From the NCBI RefSeq assembly GCF_900220985.1, contig NZ_OCPC01000001.1, forward strand, positions 1,156,836 through 1,220,835: a stretch of 64,000 nt of DNA, in the 5' to 3' direction. The stretch is from Parahoeflea halophila (GTDB lineage: Bacteria > Pseudomonadota > Alphaproteobacteria > Rhizobiales > Rhizobiaceae). Position 1 is the stretch's first letter. Each line of letters starts with the position of its first letter. The notes beneath the pieces were generated by a model that saw nothing but the letters and a program-made list of their open reading frames with translations, was not told the DNA's origin and made no database searches. Positions 44,126 through 55,521 of this stretch are shown here, piece by piece. A program made the translations under genes and the position numbers.

Positions 44126-44971
44126 CTACCAGAGATTATAGCGGAGGCCGACGCGGATTTCGTGCTTTTCGAAACCGTTGTCACGCACCTGGAAACCGGT
44201 TGCGCCTGCGGCCACGTTGGTGGAATCGAAGCCCGCCTGGTTGCCCGACTTGATCTTCGAGTACTTGTAACCGAGGTCCAGCTTGAGATCCTTGCTCAGG
44301 TCGTAGGACAGGCCGCCCATCAGCGCGTAGGTGAAGCGCCAGCTCTCGGTTCCCGGGCGGTCCCTGTCGGTCGCAGGAGTGGCGCCGCAGAGATTTCCGG
44401 CAGCCGATATGCAGGTCTGGTCATTGCGGTAGGACTTCCATCCCACCCTCGTGACACCGGCGCCGGCACCGACATAAGGCGTGAACCCGACGAAGGTGCC
44501 AAGGTCGACATAGGCATTGGCCATGAAGCCGTATTGCTCATAGGACTGGCCGTCCGCGCTGGCGCACTGGCCCGTCGTGAGCCCGGCGCAGGCGGCTGTC
44601 GAGCTGGTGGTGCCGGCAAACCGGCCCCTGGCGTAATCGAAGCTCAGGTCGCCGCGCAGATAGTCGGTGAAGTTGTAGCCTACGCCCAGGGATCCCGACC
44701 AATCGCCGTTCAGCGTGGAACTGTCGAATGGGGTGGTGGTATAGGTTGCCGGCGGCCCGGCGCTGAAGACCGAATAATTGGTGGCAGCACCGCTGGTCCT
44801 GGTCGAATAGCCAAGATCGCCGCGCAGATACCATCCGGACCCGATCTCGACAGGCTGGGTTACCGGTAGCTCCTTGGCGTAGATGATTTCATCAAGATCC
44901 GCTGCCTGGGCCGGCGCGGCAATTCCCATCAATGCAGCAATGCTGGACGCCACTGCAATTCGCATAGACAT
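44126..44971 (-). CDS. Omp25/Omp31-family outer-membrane beta-barrel protein (copy 1)
   Basis: The 281-residue protein has a signal peptide (MSMRIAVASSIAALMGIAAP, cleavage after AQA). The mature part has alternating beta strands: GSGWYLRGDLGYST near residue 47, WSGSLGVGYNFTDYLRGDLS, GFTPYVGAGAGVTRVGW, FTYALMGGLSYDLSKDLKLD, ending IRVGLRYNLW with the terminal aromatic of barrel proteins. The family gives major surface proteins of Brucella and rhizobia. The ATG at 44971 starts the signal peptide. It has the same length (281) as the neighbouring paralogue and a perfect CtrA box 85 bp upstream. Confidence 0.9.
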   Translation of the reverse strand: MSMRIAVASSIAALMGIAAPAQAADLDEIIYAKELPVTQPVEIGSGWYLRGDLGYSTRTSGAATNYSVFSAGPPATYTTTPFDSSTLNGDWSGSLGVGYNFTDYLRGDLSFDYARGRFAGTTSSTAACAGLTTGQCASADGQSYEQYGFMANAYVDLGTFVGFTPYVGAGAGVTRVGWKSYRNDQTCISAAGNLCGATPATDRDRPGTESWRFTYALMGGLSYDLSKDLKLDLGYKYSKIKSGNQAGFDSTNVAAGATGFQVRDNGFEKHEIRVGLRYNLW

Positions 44972-45055
44972 GACCGAGTTCCCTTCGATAGATCCGGTCT
45001 GCCTTCGCCCGATGGCGCATGCAGGCCGCGTGAAGGTCACTATGAACAGGGCTGG

Positions 45056-45070
45056 TTAAGTCGCGGTTAA
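45056..45070. promoter_or_regulatory. perfect CtrA box upstream of omp copy 1
   Basis: TTAA-GTCGCGG-TTAA matches TTAA-N7-TTAA exactly, 85 bp before the start codon. A further TTAACC half-site follows at 45080. Confidence 0.75.
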
Positions 45071-45137
45071 TCATGTTCGTTAACCGTGTTTTTTATCACT
45101 TCATTGGCAGTTTCATGGGCTTCGCACGTCGCGGCAC

Positions 45138-45170
45138 AAAAAAAACCGCCCGGCTGTTCAGCCGGACGGT
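45138..45170 (-). terminator. rho-independent terminator of the second omp gene
   Basis: ACCG-C-CCGGCTG-TT-CAGCCGG-A-CGGT forms a long hairpin; the plus strand has eight A residues at 45138-45145, giving a T-run on the minus strand, 36 bp after the omp stop. Confidence 0.92.
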
Positions 45171-45205
45171 CAAGGTCTTGCTCAATGCTGAGAGAGCGGC
45201 GGAAT

Positions 45206-46051
45206 TTATTTGTAGACCACCGGCATGATCGGAGCCGGCTCGACATAGACTTCCTGTTCACAGCCGCCAAAGCCGTAGCGCAGACCACCGCGAACCTCGT
45301 GCGAGGTGATCGCCTTGTGCTGGCCCTGGTAGCCATTGCTGGTCAGGCTCTTGAACATGTTGCCACCGGAGATGTGGCGGTAGCGATAGCCGACATCGGC
45401 CTTGACCGCGCAGGTAACGTCAATCGAGGCACCGGCCATCAGCGCGTAGGTGAAGCGCCATCCGGCTGCGCCGCCATGGTTGAATGATGGATCGCACAGT
45501 GTCGGGGTAGCCGTCGAGCACGAGGTGTTGTTGAGGTCATCCCACTTGACGCGGGTGCCACCGAGGCCACCACCGGCGTAGAAGGTGAAACGGCCCTTCT
45601 TGTAGAGATCGACATAGGCGTTTGCCAGCAGGCTCAGACCTGAGACCGAGGTGATGTCGGTAGAGGTACAGGCGGTTGCCACACCACAGCTGCCGATGGT
45701 CGAGCCGCGGAAATTTGCCTTGGCGAAATAGTCAAGCGTCACGTCGGTCCGGAGCTTCTCGTTGATCTGGTAACCGACACCACCGCCAATGCTGTAGGAG
45801 TTGCGCAGCGAGGCTGTTGCAAAGGGTGCGTAGGTGCCCAGGCCGCCCTGGAAGAACTCGGCGCCCTTCATCTTGTTCCAGGAATAACCGACGTCACCGC
45901 GAAGATACCAGCCGCCCGCGGCTGAAACTGTCTGAACCGGGGCTTCGTAAACCGGAGCTTCAACATAGGGGGCCGGCAGCGCATCGGCAGCAATTGCTGC
46001 ACCTGCACCGGCAAGCAGCATGGCCGTACCGGCCAGGAATATCTTTTTCAT
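45206..46051 (-). CDS. Omp25/Omp31-family outer-membrane beta-barrel protein (copy 2)
   Basis: The 281-residue protein has a signal peptide (MKKIFLAGTAMLLAGAGAAIA, cleavage before ADALPAPY). A short Pro-rich linker precedes the barrel strands (AAGGWYLRGDVGYSWNKMKG, IGGGVGYQINEKLRTDVTLD, FTFYAGGGLGGTRVKW, FTYALMAGASIDVTCAVKAD, HEVRGGLRYGFGG). It is a paralogue of copy 1, with shared WYLRGD and RFTYALM stretches. It carries a C-terminal tail after the barrel (CEQEVYVEPAPIMPVVYK), so it lacks the aromatic end of copy 1. GGAG lies 6 nt before the ATG at 46051. A perfect CtrA box is 88 bp upstream. Confidence 0.9.
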   Translation of the reverse strand: MKKIFLAGTAMLLAGAGAAIAADALPAPYVEAPVYEAPVQTVSAAGGWYLRGDVGYSWNKMKGAEFFQGGLGTYAPFATASLRNSYSIGGGVGYQINEKLRTDVTLDYFAKANFRGSTIGSCGVATACTSTDITSVSGLSLLANAYVDLYKKGRFTFYAGGGLGGTRVKWDDLNNTSCSTATPTLCDPSFNHGGAAGWRFTYALMAGASIDVTCAVKADVGYRYRHISGGNMFKSLTSNGYQGQHKAITSHEVRGGLRYGFGGCEQEVYVEPAPIMPVVYK

Positions 46052-46138
46052 GACAGACTCCATCGTCGAGACGTGCGCTGTCGCCGGCTATGGTGACAAC
46101 ACGGTTATTGGTTCGAGATGGATAATGGAGCACAAACG

Positions 46139-46153
46139 TTAAAGCGCACTTAA
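46139..46153. promoter_or_regulatory. perfect CtrA box upstream of omp copy 2
   Basis: TTAA-AGCGCAC-TTAA matches TTAA-N7-TTAA exactly, 88 bp before the start codon. In Brucella, Omp25 is reported as a direct CtrA target. Confidence 0.75.
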
Positions 46154-46385
46154 CCACGCCTCTTTACCAAGACTTGCGAAAATTCGAAGCAAATCGGTTG
46201 CGCAATACTGTCAGGCAGCGAAATCATCGCGTGCCGAATGGCAGTCAGGCAAGTACAGCCGACCGCAACGCGGACAGGTCCTTGGGAACGGCAGGCCTTA
46301 GGATGGCCATCAACAATGTGCATTGAAGCCTGTTGCCGGAGCAACAGCCAAAGTACCGAGGAACGGCAAGGGCAGGAGCCGGTTG

Positions 46386-46411
46386 GCCCGGGCAGTATTT
46401 GCCGCCCGGGC
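46386..46411 (-). terminator. possible glmM terminator hairpin
   Basis: Two GCCCGGGC arms separated by 10 nt lie 15 bp after the glmM stop; no T-run follows, so it may be only a 3' stabilising stem. Confidence 0.35.
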
Positions 46412-46425
46412 TCATTCTACCGGAA

Positions 46426-47778
46426 TCAGGCGGCGTTGCGTACGCCCGAAATCACATTGATGAGCTGGTCGACAACAGACTCGATCTGATCCCGGTCGTC
46501 GCCTTCGGCCATCACACGGATGAGCGGCTCGGTACCCGACGGCCGGATGACCAGGCGTGCCGAGCTTCCCAGCGTCGATTCCGCATCCGCAATTGCTGTC
46601 TTTACCAGCGCATCGTTGAGCGGATTGCCGCCCGAGTGTCTGACATTCTTGAGGATCTGCGGCACTGGCTCGAACCGCCGGCAGACTTCCGATACAGGCC
46701 GTCCCATCCGCTGCACGCACGCCATGACCTGCAGTGCCGCAACAAGTCCGTCACCGGTGGTGGCGAAATCCGACAGCACGATGTGTCCGGACTGCTCGCC
46801 GCCGACATTGAAGTCATGCTTGCGCATGTGCTCGACCACATAGCGGTCACCCACCTTCGTTCGCTCCAGCGTCAAGCCATTGCCTTCGAGGAAGCGCTCA
46901 AGGCCCAGATTGGACATCACCGTCGCCACGATGCCATTTCCGCGCAATAAGCCGTCGGCGGCCCAGGATTCCGCGATCAGCGCCATCAGCTGGTCACCAT
47001 CGATGACGGCCCCTGTTTCATCGACGATCAGCACCCGGTCGGCATCTCCATCCAGTGCAACGCCGATATCGGCGCGCACTTCATGCACCTTGCGCGCCAG
47101 GGCGACGGGATGGGTCGAACCGCAATTGAGATTGATATTGGTTCCGTTCGGCTCCTCGCCGATGGCGATCACATCCGCGCCAAGTTCCCACAGCGCGGCA
47201 GGCGCCACCTTGTAACCCGCACCGTTGGCGCAATCGATGACGACGCGCATGCCTGCAAGCGTGATATCCCTGGGCAGCGTCCGCTTGGCGAACTCGATGT
47301 AGCGGTCATGTACACCATCCACGCGCTTCGCCCGCCCGATCGCATCCGGACGCGCCAGCTGCAGGTGGATGTCCTCGTCCATCAACGCCTCGATGCGGTG
47401 CTCGAGCTCGTCGGAAAGCTTGAAGCCGTCAGGGCCGAAGAGTTTGATGCCGTTGTCCTGATAGGGATTGTGGGACGCCGAAATCATCACGCCGATGTCG
47501 GCACGCAGCGACCGGGTCAGCATCGCCACCGCCGGTGTCGGTATCGGGCCAAGCAGAAAGACGTCAAGGCCCGCAGCAGTAAAGCCCGCCACCAGAGCGT
47601 TTTCGATCATGTAGCCCGAGAGCCGTGTATCCTTGCCAATCACCACCCGATGCCGGTGATCGCCGCGGCGGAACAGATTTCCTACCGCGATACCGACGCG
47701 CATCGCCAGATCGGGCGTCATAGGCGCCTTGTTGGCCTGCCCACGAATACCGTCCGTGCCAAAATACCGCCTGCTCAT
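46426..47778 (-). CDS. glmM: phosphoglucosamine mutase
   Basis: GlmM converts glucosamine-6-phosphate to glucosamine-1-phosphate for cell-wall and LPS precursors. The 450-residue protein has the start [14 protein letters not shown], catalytic S102 in [16 protein letters not shown], the Mg2+ loop [11 protein letters not shown], and the phosphate-binding [15 protein letters not shown]. It lies 167 bp after ftsH on the same strand with a terminator between; glmM follows ftsH in many alphaproteobacteria. Confidence 0.97.
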   Translation of the reverse strand: MSRRYFGTDGIRGQANKAPMTPDLAMRVGIAVGNLFRRGDHRHRVVIGKDTRLSGYMIENALVAGFTAAGLDVFLLGPIPTPAVAMLTRSLRADIGVMISASHNPYQDNGIKLFGPDGFKLSDELEHRIEALMDEDIHLQLARPDAIGRAKRVDGVHDRYIEFAKRTLPRDITLAGMRVVIDCANGAGYKVAPAALWELGADVIAIGEEPNGTNINLNCGSTHPVALARKVHEVRADIGVALDGDADRVLIVDETGAVIDGDQLMALIAESWAADGLLRGNGIVATVMSNLGLERFLEGNGLTLERTKVGDRYVVEHMRKHDFNVGGEQSGHIVLSDFATTGDGLVAALQVMACVQRMGRPVSEVCRRFEPVPQILKNVRHSGGNPLNDALVKTAIADAESTLGSSARLVIRPSGTEPLIRVMAEGDDRDQIESVVDQLINVISGVRNAA

Positions 47779-47877
47779 AGAAGCCCCCAGAAGTGCAGAT
47801 CTTTATCTTTGAGCCTGATTGATCCAACACATCAGCGCCAGAATACAATCAGATTTTGTTACAAATCGTTGCAATAC

Positions 47878-47906
47878 ACACAAAACAGCCGCCAGTCGGC
47901 GGCTGT
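47878..47906 (-). terminator. rho-independent terminator after ftsH
   Basis: ACAGCCGCC-AGTC-GGCGGCTGT is a perfect 9-bp stem; the minus strand continues TTTTG. It lies 40 bp after the ftsH stop and separates ftsH from glmM. Confidence 0.85.
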
Positions 47907-47945
47907 CTACAGTATTTTGGTCAGTATGGTTTACAACGCCGCGGC

Positions 47946-49889
<1,944 letters not shown>

Positions 49890-49987
49890 ACTCTTCCTCG
49901 GGGATCAGGGCCTGCAGCCACCGGCGCATAACCGTATTTCGTAAACTCAGTCTCTAACATAGGAGCCCTGTGTGGCATTGCCAAGGC

Positions 49988-51370
49988 TCAGACCGGCGTT
50001 TGTGATTGCACTTTCATCGCAGTTAACGCCGGAATACGGTGTAATTTGGTCCAGGGGCACTCCGGAAACGACCCGCGTCCTGCCAGCCGTGCCAGAGCCT
50101 GGGCGATAGGCAGTTGATCAACCGGCAAAATACGGGAGCTGCGCCCCAGCAGGGGGCGGCAGGTAAATCCTCCAATTACGCCGTCATTTCTATGGACCCG
50201 AGTAGAGTTTTCTCGCTTATCTCGGGTGAAACAAGGCAGAACGCCCGTCTCCTCACCTCCAGAAACATGTAGCGAAGAGGTCTTCGAGCGGTTGCAGATC
50301 TCGAACCGTCTGTCCCAGACGCCGCATGCGCCGGGAGCCATCATCAGCTCTGCGACATCCCGGCGCTCCCGTTCCACCGTGAGAAAGGAGCCCCGGTGGC
50401 GAACAAGCGTTCTCCCCAGGCTTACGACGGAGCCGCTCTTACTGCCGGGGATCGATGACAGGAAATCCCTAAGCGCTGCTTTGCCGCGCCTGTCAAGCGG
50501 ACGCGAAGCCCCGCCCTGCCAATCAATCAAGGCCTCCAGTGCCGCTGTCACCACTCCCGCGGAGGCGGTGGTATCGAATCGCATCCTGACCGGAGCATCC
50601 CCCTTCACACTGCAGGCTGAATCGAGCAGCGCAGCTGCTTCACTGGCAAGTCGAAATCGCCGCATGGCGATCTCCGCCGAATCCTGACCTTCTTGTTCCG
50701 GGGTGTTGTTCTCAAGCTCCCGCCGCACCCGGACCCGTTCAAAGCGCGTGTCGGCATTCGAAGGATCCTCGATCCAGCCCACAACGCGCTGACTGCGAAG
50801 GAACTCCCGGATGGTTTCGCGGGAGACCTCCAACAACGGGCGCAGAACCCACATCCGCTCCTCAAACAGCGTTGCAGCGGGAATACCGGCGAGCCCCGGC
50901 GCTGCATCTGAAAAGCTACGTGCCCGGCGCATTGCCAGGGTCTCAAGCTGATCGTTATGCGTGTGTGCGGTCACCATCGCTGCAAGGCCCAGCCGGGTCG
51001 AGGCCCGCGCCAGCAGACGGTAGCGCGCCGCGCGCGCCGCTGCCTGCAGACCTGTTGCCGGCTGACCGCTCTGCCACGTCAGCGTTTCGTGCCGTATCCC
51101 GAGCCGCTTGCATTGAGCCTTCACCCAGCGCGCTTCATCGGCCGATGCGGGACGCAAACCGTGATCGACCGTAAGTGCGACCAGCTTGTGCGGCGGCAAG
51201 ATGGCAGCGAGCCCGTAGAGCAGGCCGAGCGAATCCGAGCCTCCCGAGACCGCGATACCCAGCGGACGGCGGTCGCAGAGATTTGAGTGGAAATCAGTAA
51301 GACATTCCAGAAGGGGCTGCGGCTCTTGCGTCAAAACGCCGGAAACATCGAGCTCCACAGGGCGCAGCAA
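49988..51370 (-). CDS. tilS: tRNA(Ile)-lysidine synthase
   Basis: TilS puts lysine on C34 of tRNA-Ile(CAU) so that it reads AUA. The 460-residue protein has the PP-loop SGGSDS (42-47), VTAHTHNDQLETLAMRR near residue 133 and EDPSNADTRFERVRVRREL near 205. The start is uncertain: a TTG at 51370 just after the cpoB stop opens the frame, a GTG at 51358 is also possible, and neither has a good ribosome site. It may be translated by coupling to cpoB. Confidence 0.9.
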   Translation of the reverse strand: MLRPVELDVSGVLTQEPQPLLECLTDFHSNLCDRRPLGIAVSGGSDSLGLLYGLAAILPPHKLVALTVDHGLRPASADEARWVKAQCKRLGIRHETLTWQSGQPATGLQAAARAARYRLLARASTRLGLAAMVTAHTHNDQLETLAMRRARSFSDAAPGLAGIPAATLFEERMWVLRPLLEVSRETIREFLRSQRVVGWIEDPSNADTRFERVRVRRELENNTPEQEGQDSAEIAMRRFRLASEAAALLDSACSVKGDAPVRMRFDTTASAGVVTAALEALIDWQGGASRPLDRRGKAALRDFLSSIPGSKSGSVVSLGRTLVRHRGSFLTVERERRDVAELMMAPGACGVWDRRFEICNRSKTSSLHVSGGEETGVLPCFTRDKRENSTRVHRNDGVIGGFTCRPLLGRSSRILPVDQLPIAQALARLAGRGSFPECPWTKLHRIPALTAMKVQSQTPV

Positions 51371-51374
51371 CTGG

Positions 51375-52277
51375 TCAGCAGCTTGTGCGCTGCTGTTCTT
51401 CGCTCACCTTGGCGCGGACTGCGGCCGAGGCGCCAGGGTAACGGATCAGGACTTCGCGCAAGGTCGCGCAGGCGGTTTCGCGGTTGTCGAGCTTGGCCAG
51501 CGACATGCCGAGTTTGAGCAGCGTGTCAGCGCCCTTGTCGGCCTGCGGATACTGCTTGTGGGCATCGAGAAAGGTCTTTGCCGCTTCCTGGTACCTGCCT
51601 TGTGAATACTGTGCTTCGCCCAGCCAGAACATCGCGTCCGACGCCCGCGGGTCTTCCGGGTTATTGGCGACATAATCCTGGAACACCTGCTCGGCCAGGG
51701 CATAGTCGCCCGCCAGCATGTGGTTGTAGCCAACCTGATACAGATCGTCCGGCGAGGACAGGGCAGCAATGTCGTCGCTGCCATCCATCGGCTCGATGAT
51801 GCCGCCGATGAGATCGCCCTTTTCATCGAACGTGATCGTGCCGAGATCGCTTGCAGGCGCGCCCGTTCCCTGCCCGGCCTGAGTGGTTGATGCCGTGGTC
51901 GACGATTCGATCCCCGGCTGGGTGACCGACGAGCCTGCGTCGCCACGCTGATTGCCGGTTTTCTCGAGCTCCTGGAAGCGGAACTCGTTGTCCTGCTGCA
52001 TCTGGCGCATCTGTTCCTGCATTTGCAGCAGCTGGAAACCGAGCTCCTCGATGCGGCCATTGAGCCCGCGAACCTGTTCCTCGAGCTGCCCGATGCGGAA
52101 CACCGGATCTCCGGTCTGCGCCAGGATCACGGGAGCACGGCTTGTCTCAGGGGTTTCAATGCTCGCGGGCGGCACCAGCGAACCCTGCGAAAACCCGGAA
52201 AGCAGCGGTGCCGCACTGGCAGGAATTACAATCATGCTGATCGCCGCCGCAGCGAATAGTCTGGAAATACTTTTCAT
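51375..52277 (-). CDS. cpoB: Tol-Pal coordinator CpoB (YbgF)
   Basis: The 300-residue periplasmic protein has a signal peptide (MKSISRLFAAAAISMIVIPA, cleavage after ASA). A coiled coil follows (about 60-107, FRIGQLEEQVRGLNGRIEEL with Gln/Met-rich repeats), then a Ser/Thr/Gly linker and a C-terminal TPR domain (about 177-295, YNHMLAGDYALAEQVFQDYV, AMFWLGEAQYSQGRYQEAAK). CpoB links Tol-Pal with peptidoglycan synthesis at the septum. The ATG at 52277 begins the signal peptide. A hairpin separates it from pal. Confidence 0.93.
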   Translation of the reverse strand: MKSISRLFAAAAISMIVIPASAAPLLSGFSQGSLVPPASIETPETSRAPVILAQTGDPVFRIGQLEEQVRGLNGRIEELGFQLLQMQEQMRQMQQDNEFRFQELEKTGNQRGDAGSSVTQPGIESSTTASTTQAGQGTGAPASDLGTITFDEKGDLIGGIIEPMDGSDDIAALSSPDDLYQVGYNHMLAGDYALAEQVFQDYVANNPEDPRASDAMFWLGEAQYSQGRYQEAAKTFLDAHKQYPQADKGADTLLKLGMSLAKLDNRETACATLREVLIRYPGASAAVRAKVSEEQQRTSC

Positions 52278-52390
52278 CGGCCTGACCTCATTACACGGGC
52301 ACTCGCCCTGACATCTGGATAACGCATGGCGGGACATCAAATCAACGCACAAACCGGCCAAACTATGGTCAAACGGACCCGCCTAACAAA

Positions 52391-52414
52391 GATGGCGGCC
52401 CGAAGACCGCCATC
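52391..52414 (-). terminator. hairpin between pal and cpoB (partial terminator)
   Basis: GATGGCGG and CCGCCATC arms around an 8-nt loop; the minus strand continues TTTGTT. It lies 25 bp after the pal stop and could reduce read-through into cpoB. Confidence 0.55.
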
Positions 52415-52439
52415 CAACGTTTCAAGACTACATCTGCCT

Positions 52440-52946
52440 TTAGCTGCCTGCACCGCCAAGCACGGTGACCGCGCGCCGGTTCTGCGACCAGCAGGAAATA
52501 TCGTCACAGACTGCAACCGGACGCTCCTTGCCGAACGAGATGGTCCGGATACGGTTGGCTGCGACACCACGAGTGGCAAGATAGTCCCGGGTCGCTGCCG
52601 CGCGGCGCGCACCCAGTGCAAGGTTGTACTCGCGTGTACCGCGTTCGTCGGCATGACCTTCGATCGTGATCTGGTAGTTAGGATACTGGTTCAGCCACTG
52701 TGCCTGGCGATCCAGCGTTGCAGCTGCATCGGCCCGCACGACCGACGAGTCGGTGTCGAAGAAGATCCGGTCGCCGACATTGACGGTGAAATCCTGCTGG
52801 CTGCCCGGTGCAGCATTTCCGGCGAGACCAAGATCAGCGGCATTGTTTGGCAGGTTGTTCTTCTTCGAGGCGCAGCCTGTCAGCACGAGCGCTGTGAAAA
52901 GCGCGATCATTGCCGGGTTGCGGGCAAATTCTTGCATGCGGCGCAT
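52440..52946 (-). CDS. pal: peptidoglycan-associated lipoprotein Pal
   Basis: The 168-residue lipoprotein has a lipobox LTGC with C25, an Asn-rich linker and an OmpA-like peptidoglycan-binding domain (FDTDSSVVRADAAATLDRQA, then ITIEGHADERGTREYNLALG and RRAAATRDYLATRGV). It anchors the outer membrane to the wall and docks TolB. The ATG at 52946 has AAGGAG 8 nt before it; longer in-frame extensions would bury the lipoprotein signal and are rejected. Confidence 0.97.
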   Translation of the reverse strand: MRRMQEFARNPAMIALFTALVLTGCASKKNNLPNNAADLGLAGNAAPGSQQDFTVNVGDRIFFDTDSSVVRADAAATLDRQAQWLNQYPNYQITIEGHADERGTREYNLALGARRAAATRDYLATRGVAANRIRTISFGKERPVAVCDDISCWSQNRRAVTVLGGAGS

Positions 52947-52982
52947 GGCCGGACTCCTTGGGATTGTTTGGTTGACCATTTG

Positions 52983-52998
52983 TAACCGCTCGCGGTTA
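52983..52998. promoter_or_regulatory. inverted repeat upstream of pal
   Basis: TAACCG-CTCG-CGGTTA is a perfect 6-bp inverted repeat 37 bp before the pal ATG, in the 165-bp tolB-pal gap. It could be a regulatory site or an mRNA hairpin; nothing decides between them. Confidence 0.3.
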
Positions 52999-53111
52999 AT
53001 CGGCATTGAAGAAAGACGGTTAATTTTGTCTGTTTTTCGAATTTCTGGGCGCGTTTGAACGCACAATGCGGCGCAAACACGGCAGAATTCTGCCTTTTTC
53101 AAGTTGGTCCG

Positions 53112-54428
53112 CTATTCAAGTAACGGCGACCATGCCGGGTCTGAGGCATAGGACGGCGTCGCCACCAGCTGTTCGTTATAGCCCGTCAGATCGATCGAAT
53201 AGATTTGCGGACCGCCCGAACCCGCCGGTTGACGGAAGAACATCAACACGCGGCCATTGGGCGCCCAGGTTGGGCCTTCGTTGTGGAATCCGGTGGTCAG
53301 GATGCGCTCGCCGGATCCGTCTGTCTTCATCACGCCGATCGAGAACTTGCCGCCCGACTGCTTGGTAAAAGCGATCAGGTCGCCACGCGGAGACCAGACC
53401 GGGGTCGAGTAGGATCCGTCCCCGAATGAGACACGGCGCTGGTTGGAGCCGTCTGCACCCATGATGTAGAGCTGTTGACGTCCGCCCCGGTCGCTTTCGA
53501 AAACGATCTGGCTGCCATCGGGCGAATAGGAGGGCGAGGTGTCGATGGCCGCGGTATTGGTCAGCCGCGTGGTCTGACGCGAGCGCAGATCCATCGTGTA
53601 GATATTGGCGTTGCCATCCTGCTGAAGACTCATGATCACCTTCTGGCCATCCGGCGAGAACCTGGGGGAAAAGGTCATGCCAGGGAAATTTCCAACCAGT
53701 TCGCGCTGTCCGGTTTCAAGCTGCAGCAGATAGACCCGCGGCTGGCCGCCCTCAAACGACATATAGGTGATTTCCTGGCGGCTGGGCGAAAACCGCGGCG
53801 TCAGCACGATATCGTTGGCATTGGTCAGCATGCGCATGTTGGCGCCATCCTGATCCATGATCGCCAATTGCTTCTTGCGGTCGGTCTTGGGTCCGCTTTC
53901 GGACACGAACACGACCCGGCTGTCGAAATAACCCTTCTCGCCCGTCAGTCGCTCATAGATCGAATCGGCGATGATATGCGCCACACGGCGCCAGTTTTCA
54001 GGCCGGGTGAAAAACTGCTCGCCCGACAACTGCTGATTGGCAAACGTGTCCCAGAGACGGAATTCCGCCCGCAGGCGGCCGTCGGCCTCGCGCGCCAGCC
54101 GCCCTGTCACCAGCGCCTGGGCATTGATGACCTGCCAGTCCTGGAACCGCGGCGCGGCGTCCGGGTTGGAGATCTTCTCGATGAACGCAGCCTTGTCAAT
54201 CGGCGCGAACAGGCCCGACCGCTTGAGATCGGCGGCAACCACCGCGGCAATCTGCGCACCCAGTTCATCATTGGAAATGAAATCGGTGATGGCGATCGGC
54301 AACGGCTCGACATTTGCCTTGTTGATATCGATCTCGACAACCGCCCGTGCCGGGCTGGATGCCAGCAGCATGACTGCGGCCATCATCGCCAGTGGCAGGA
54401 AAAGAGTACGTTTGATCATTTTCATCAT
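53112..54428 (-). CDS. tolB: Tol-Pal translocation protein TolB
   Basis: The 438-residue periplasmic protein has a signal peptide ([20 protein letters not shown], cleavage after ARA). The TolB N-terminal domain follows (about 30-170, [20 protein letters not shown], then [20 protein letters not shown]). A six-blade beta-propeller has PD40 repeats (for example [56 protein letters not shown]). It binds Pal and TolA. It starts 15 bp after the tolA stop. Confidence 0.97.
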   Translation of the reverse strand: MMKMIKRTLFLPLAMMAAVMLLASSPARAVVEIDINKANVEPLPIAITDFISNDELGAQIAAVVAADLKRSGLFAPIDKAAFIEKISNPDAAPRFQDWQVINAQALVTGRLAREADGRLRAEFRLWDTFANQQLSGEQFFTRPENWRRVAHIIADSIYERLTGEKGYFDSRVVFVSESGPKTDRKKQLAIMDQDGANMRMLTNANDIVLTPRFSPSRQEITYMSFEGGQPRVYLLQLETGQRELVGNFPGMTFSPRFSPDGQKVIMSLQQDGNANIYTMDLRSRQTTRLTNTAAIDTSPSYSPDGSQIVFESDRGGRQQLYIMGADGSNQRRVSFGDGSYSTPVWSPRGDLIAFTKQSGGKFSIGVMKTDGSGERILTTGFHNEGPTWAPNGRVLMFFRQPAGSGGPQIYSIDLTGYNEQLVATPSYASDPAWSPLLE

Positions 54429-54443
54429 GCAGCCTTTCAGCGC

Positions 54444-55511
54444 TTAGAACATCTGGCTCGGATCGAAATTGACGATCACGTCCGACCATGAATCATATTT
54501 CTCTTTCGGCAACTGGTAGGGCTGCGCCCTCAGCACAGCACGCCGCGCGCTGCCTGACAACGTGCTGCGCGTGCCCGCCGATCCACCTGAAGCCGTCACA
54601 TCCGGCTCGCCGATGATGTTGCCGGACGGATCGAGCCGCATCTTGACCGTTACCCGCACGTCTCCGCCATCTGCCATGCCTGGAATGATATTCCAGTATT
54701 TCTGGATCTGGCCACGCAAGGCATCCATCTCGCTCTGGCTGAGCGTGTTGCCGCGGGTGGTTTGGGCACCACCCAGCGAGGCAGTTTCGGTCGTGCGCCT
54801 GGCGCCACCACCCGCCGCATCCTGCTTGTTGAGCAATGCCGCCACCTGATCGGCGTTGAAATCGCTCTCCTTGGTCGAGGGTGTCTCCGTGGCTTCCGGC
54901 TCGGATACTGTTTTCTGCGGCTCGGGCCGTGTCTGTGGCACGGGTCCGGCACTCGGCAGGGACGCAAACTGCGGTTCTGCTGGTGCCGCCTCGGTGATGG
55001 CTTCAGCCACCGGATCTGGAGCAGGCTCGGCCGGTAGTGCGGCGACCTCAACCGGTGCCGGCTTCGGTTCTGCGGGCTTTTCCGCAGCGGGTTTGGGCGC
55101 TGGCTCCGGTTCTGGCTTCGGCTCGGCGACCTTGACCGGTTCAGGGGTCTCGGGGACCGGATCCGGCTTTGGCGCGGGCTTTTCCGCTGGTTTTGGCGGC
55201 GCCTCTGACACCACCTCCTTGGGGCTTGGCTTGGCTGCCTCGCTCGACTTCAGGTCGACCGAGTTGTCGCCGGCATTCTCAGCATCCGGCACGGGTTCCG
55301 GACGCGATGTTGGTGTCGGTGCTGCTTTCTCGGAAATAGGCGCTGTTTTCTCGCCCTGCTGGATCTGGGTGATTTCCTCGACCGGCACGATGCTGACCGG
55401 AAAGGATTCCACATCCTCGACCTCAAGCGTGCGCGGCGCAGTGAAGGACGACAGCGCCACCCCCAGCACCAGCGCATGCAAAACCGTTGATGTCGCTAGA
55501 CTTGCCCTCAT
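54444..55511 (-). CDS. tolA: Tol-Pal membrane linker TolA
   Basis: The 355-residue protein has an N-terminal membrane span (about 4-23, SLATSTVLHALVLGVALSSF) and a long Pro/Glu/Lys/Ala-rich middle (about 45-210). The C-terminal domain (about 255-355, LSQSEMDALRGQIQKYWNII, VRVTVKMRLDPSGNIIGEPD) resembles the TonB/TolA end that contacts TolB. The middle is Pro-rich instead of the Ala/Lys helix of E. coli TolA, a form common in rhizobia. It begins 10 bp after tolR. Confidence 0.92.
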   Translation of the reverse strand: MRASLATSTVLHALVLGVALSSFTAPRTLEVEDVESFPVSIVPVEEITQIQQGEKTAPISEKAAPTPTSRPEPVPDAENAGDNSVDLKSSEAAKPSPKEVVSEAPPKPAEKPAPKPDPVPETPEPVKVAEPKPEPEPAPKPAAEKPAEPKPAPVEVAALPAEPAPDPVAEAITEAAPAEPQFASLPSAGPVPQTRPEPQKTVSEPEATETPSTKESDFNADQVAALLNKQDAAGGGARRTTETASLGGAQTTRGNTLSQSEMDALRGQIQKYWNIIPGMADGGDVRVTVKMRLDPSGNIIGEPDVTASGGSAGTRSTLSGSARRAVLRAQPYQLPKEKYDSWSDVIVNFDPSQMF

Positions 55512-55521
55512 CAGCGCGCCG

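Larger units (their letters stand above)
46052..46425. other. intergenic region between omp copy 2 and glmM
   Basis: This gene-free stretch holds the omp promoter with its CtrA box at the left and a GC-rich hairpin near the end of glmM at the right. I see no gene in the rest. Confidence 0.6.

Noticed and set aside
51240-51375. An alternative tilS start much further inside the gene
   Set aside because: The PP-loop lies at residue 42, so any later start would remove the strands just before it.
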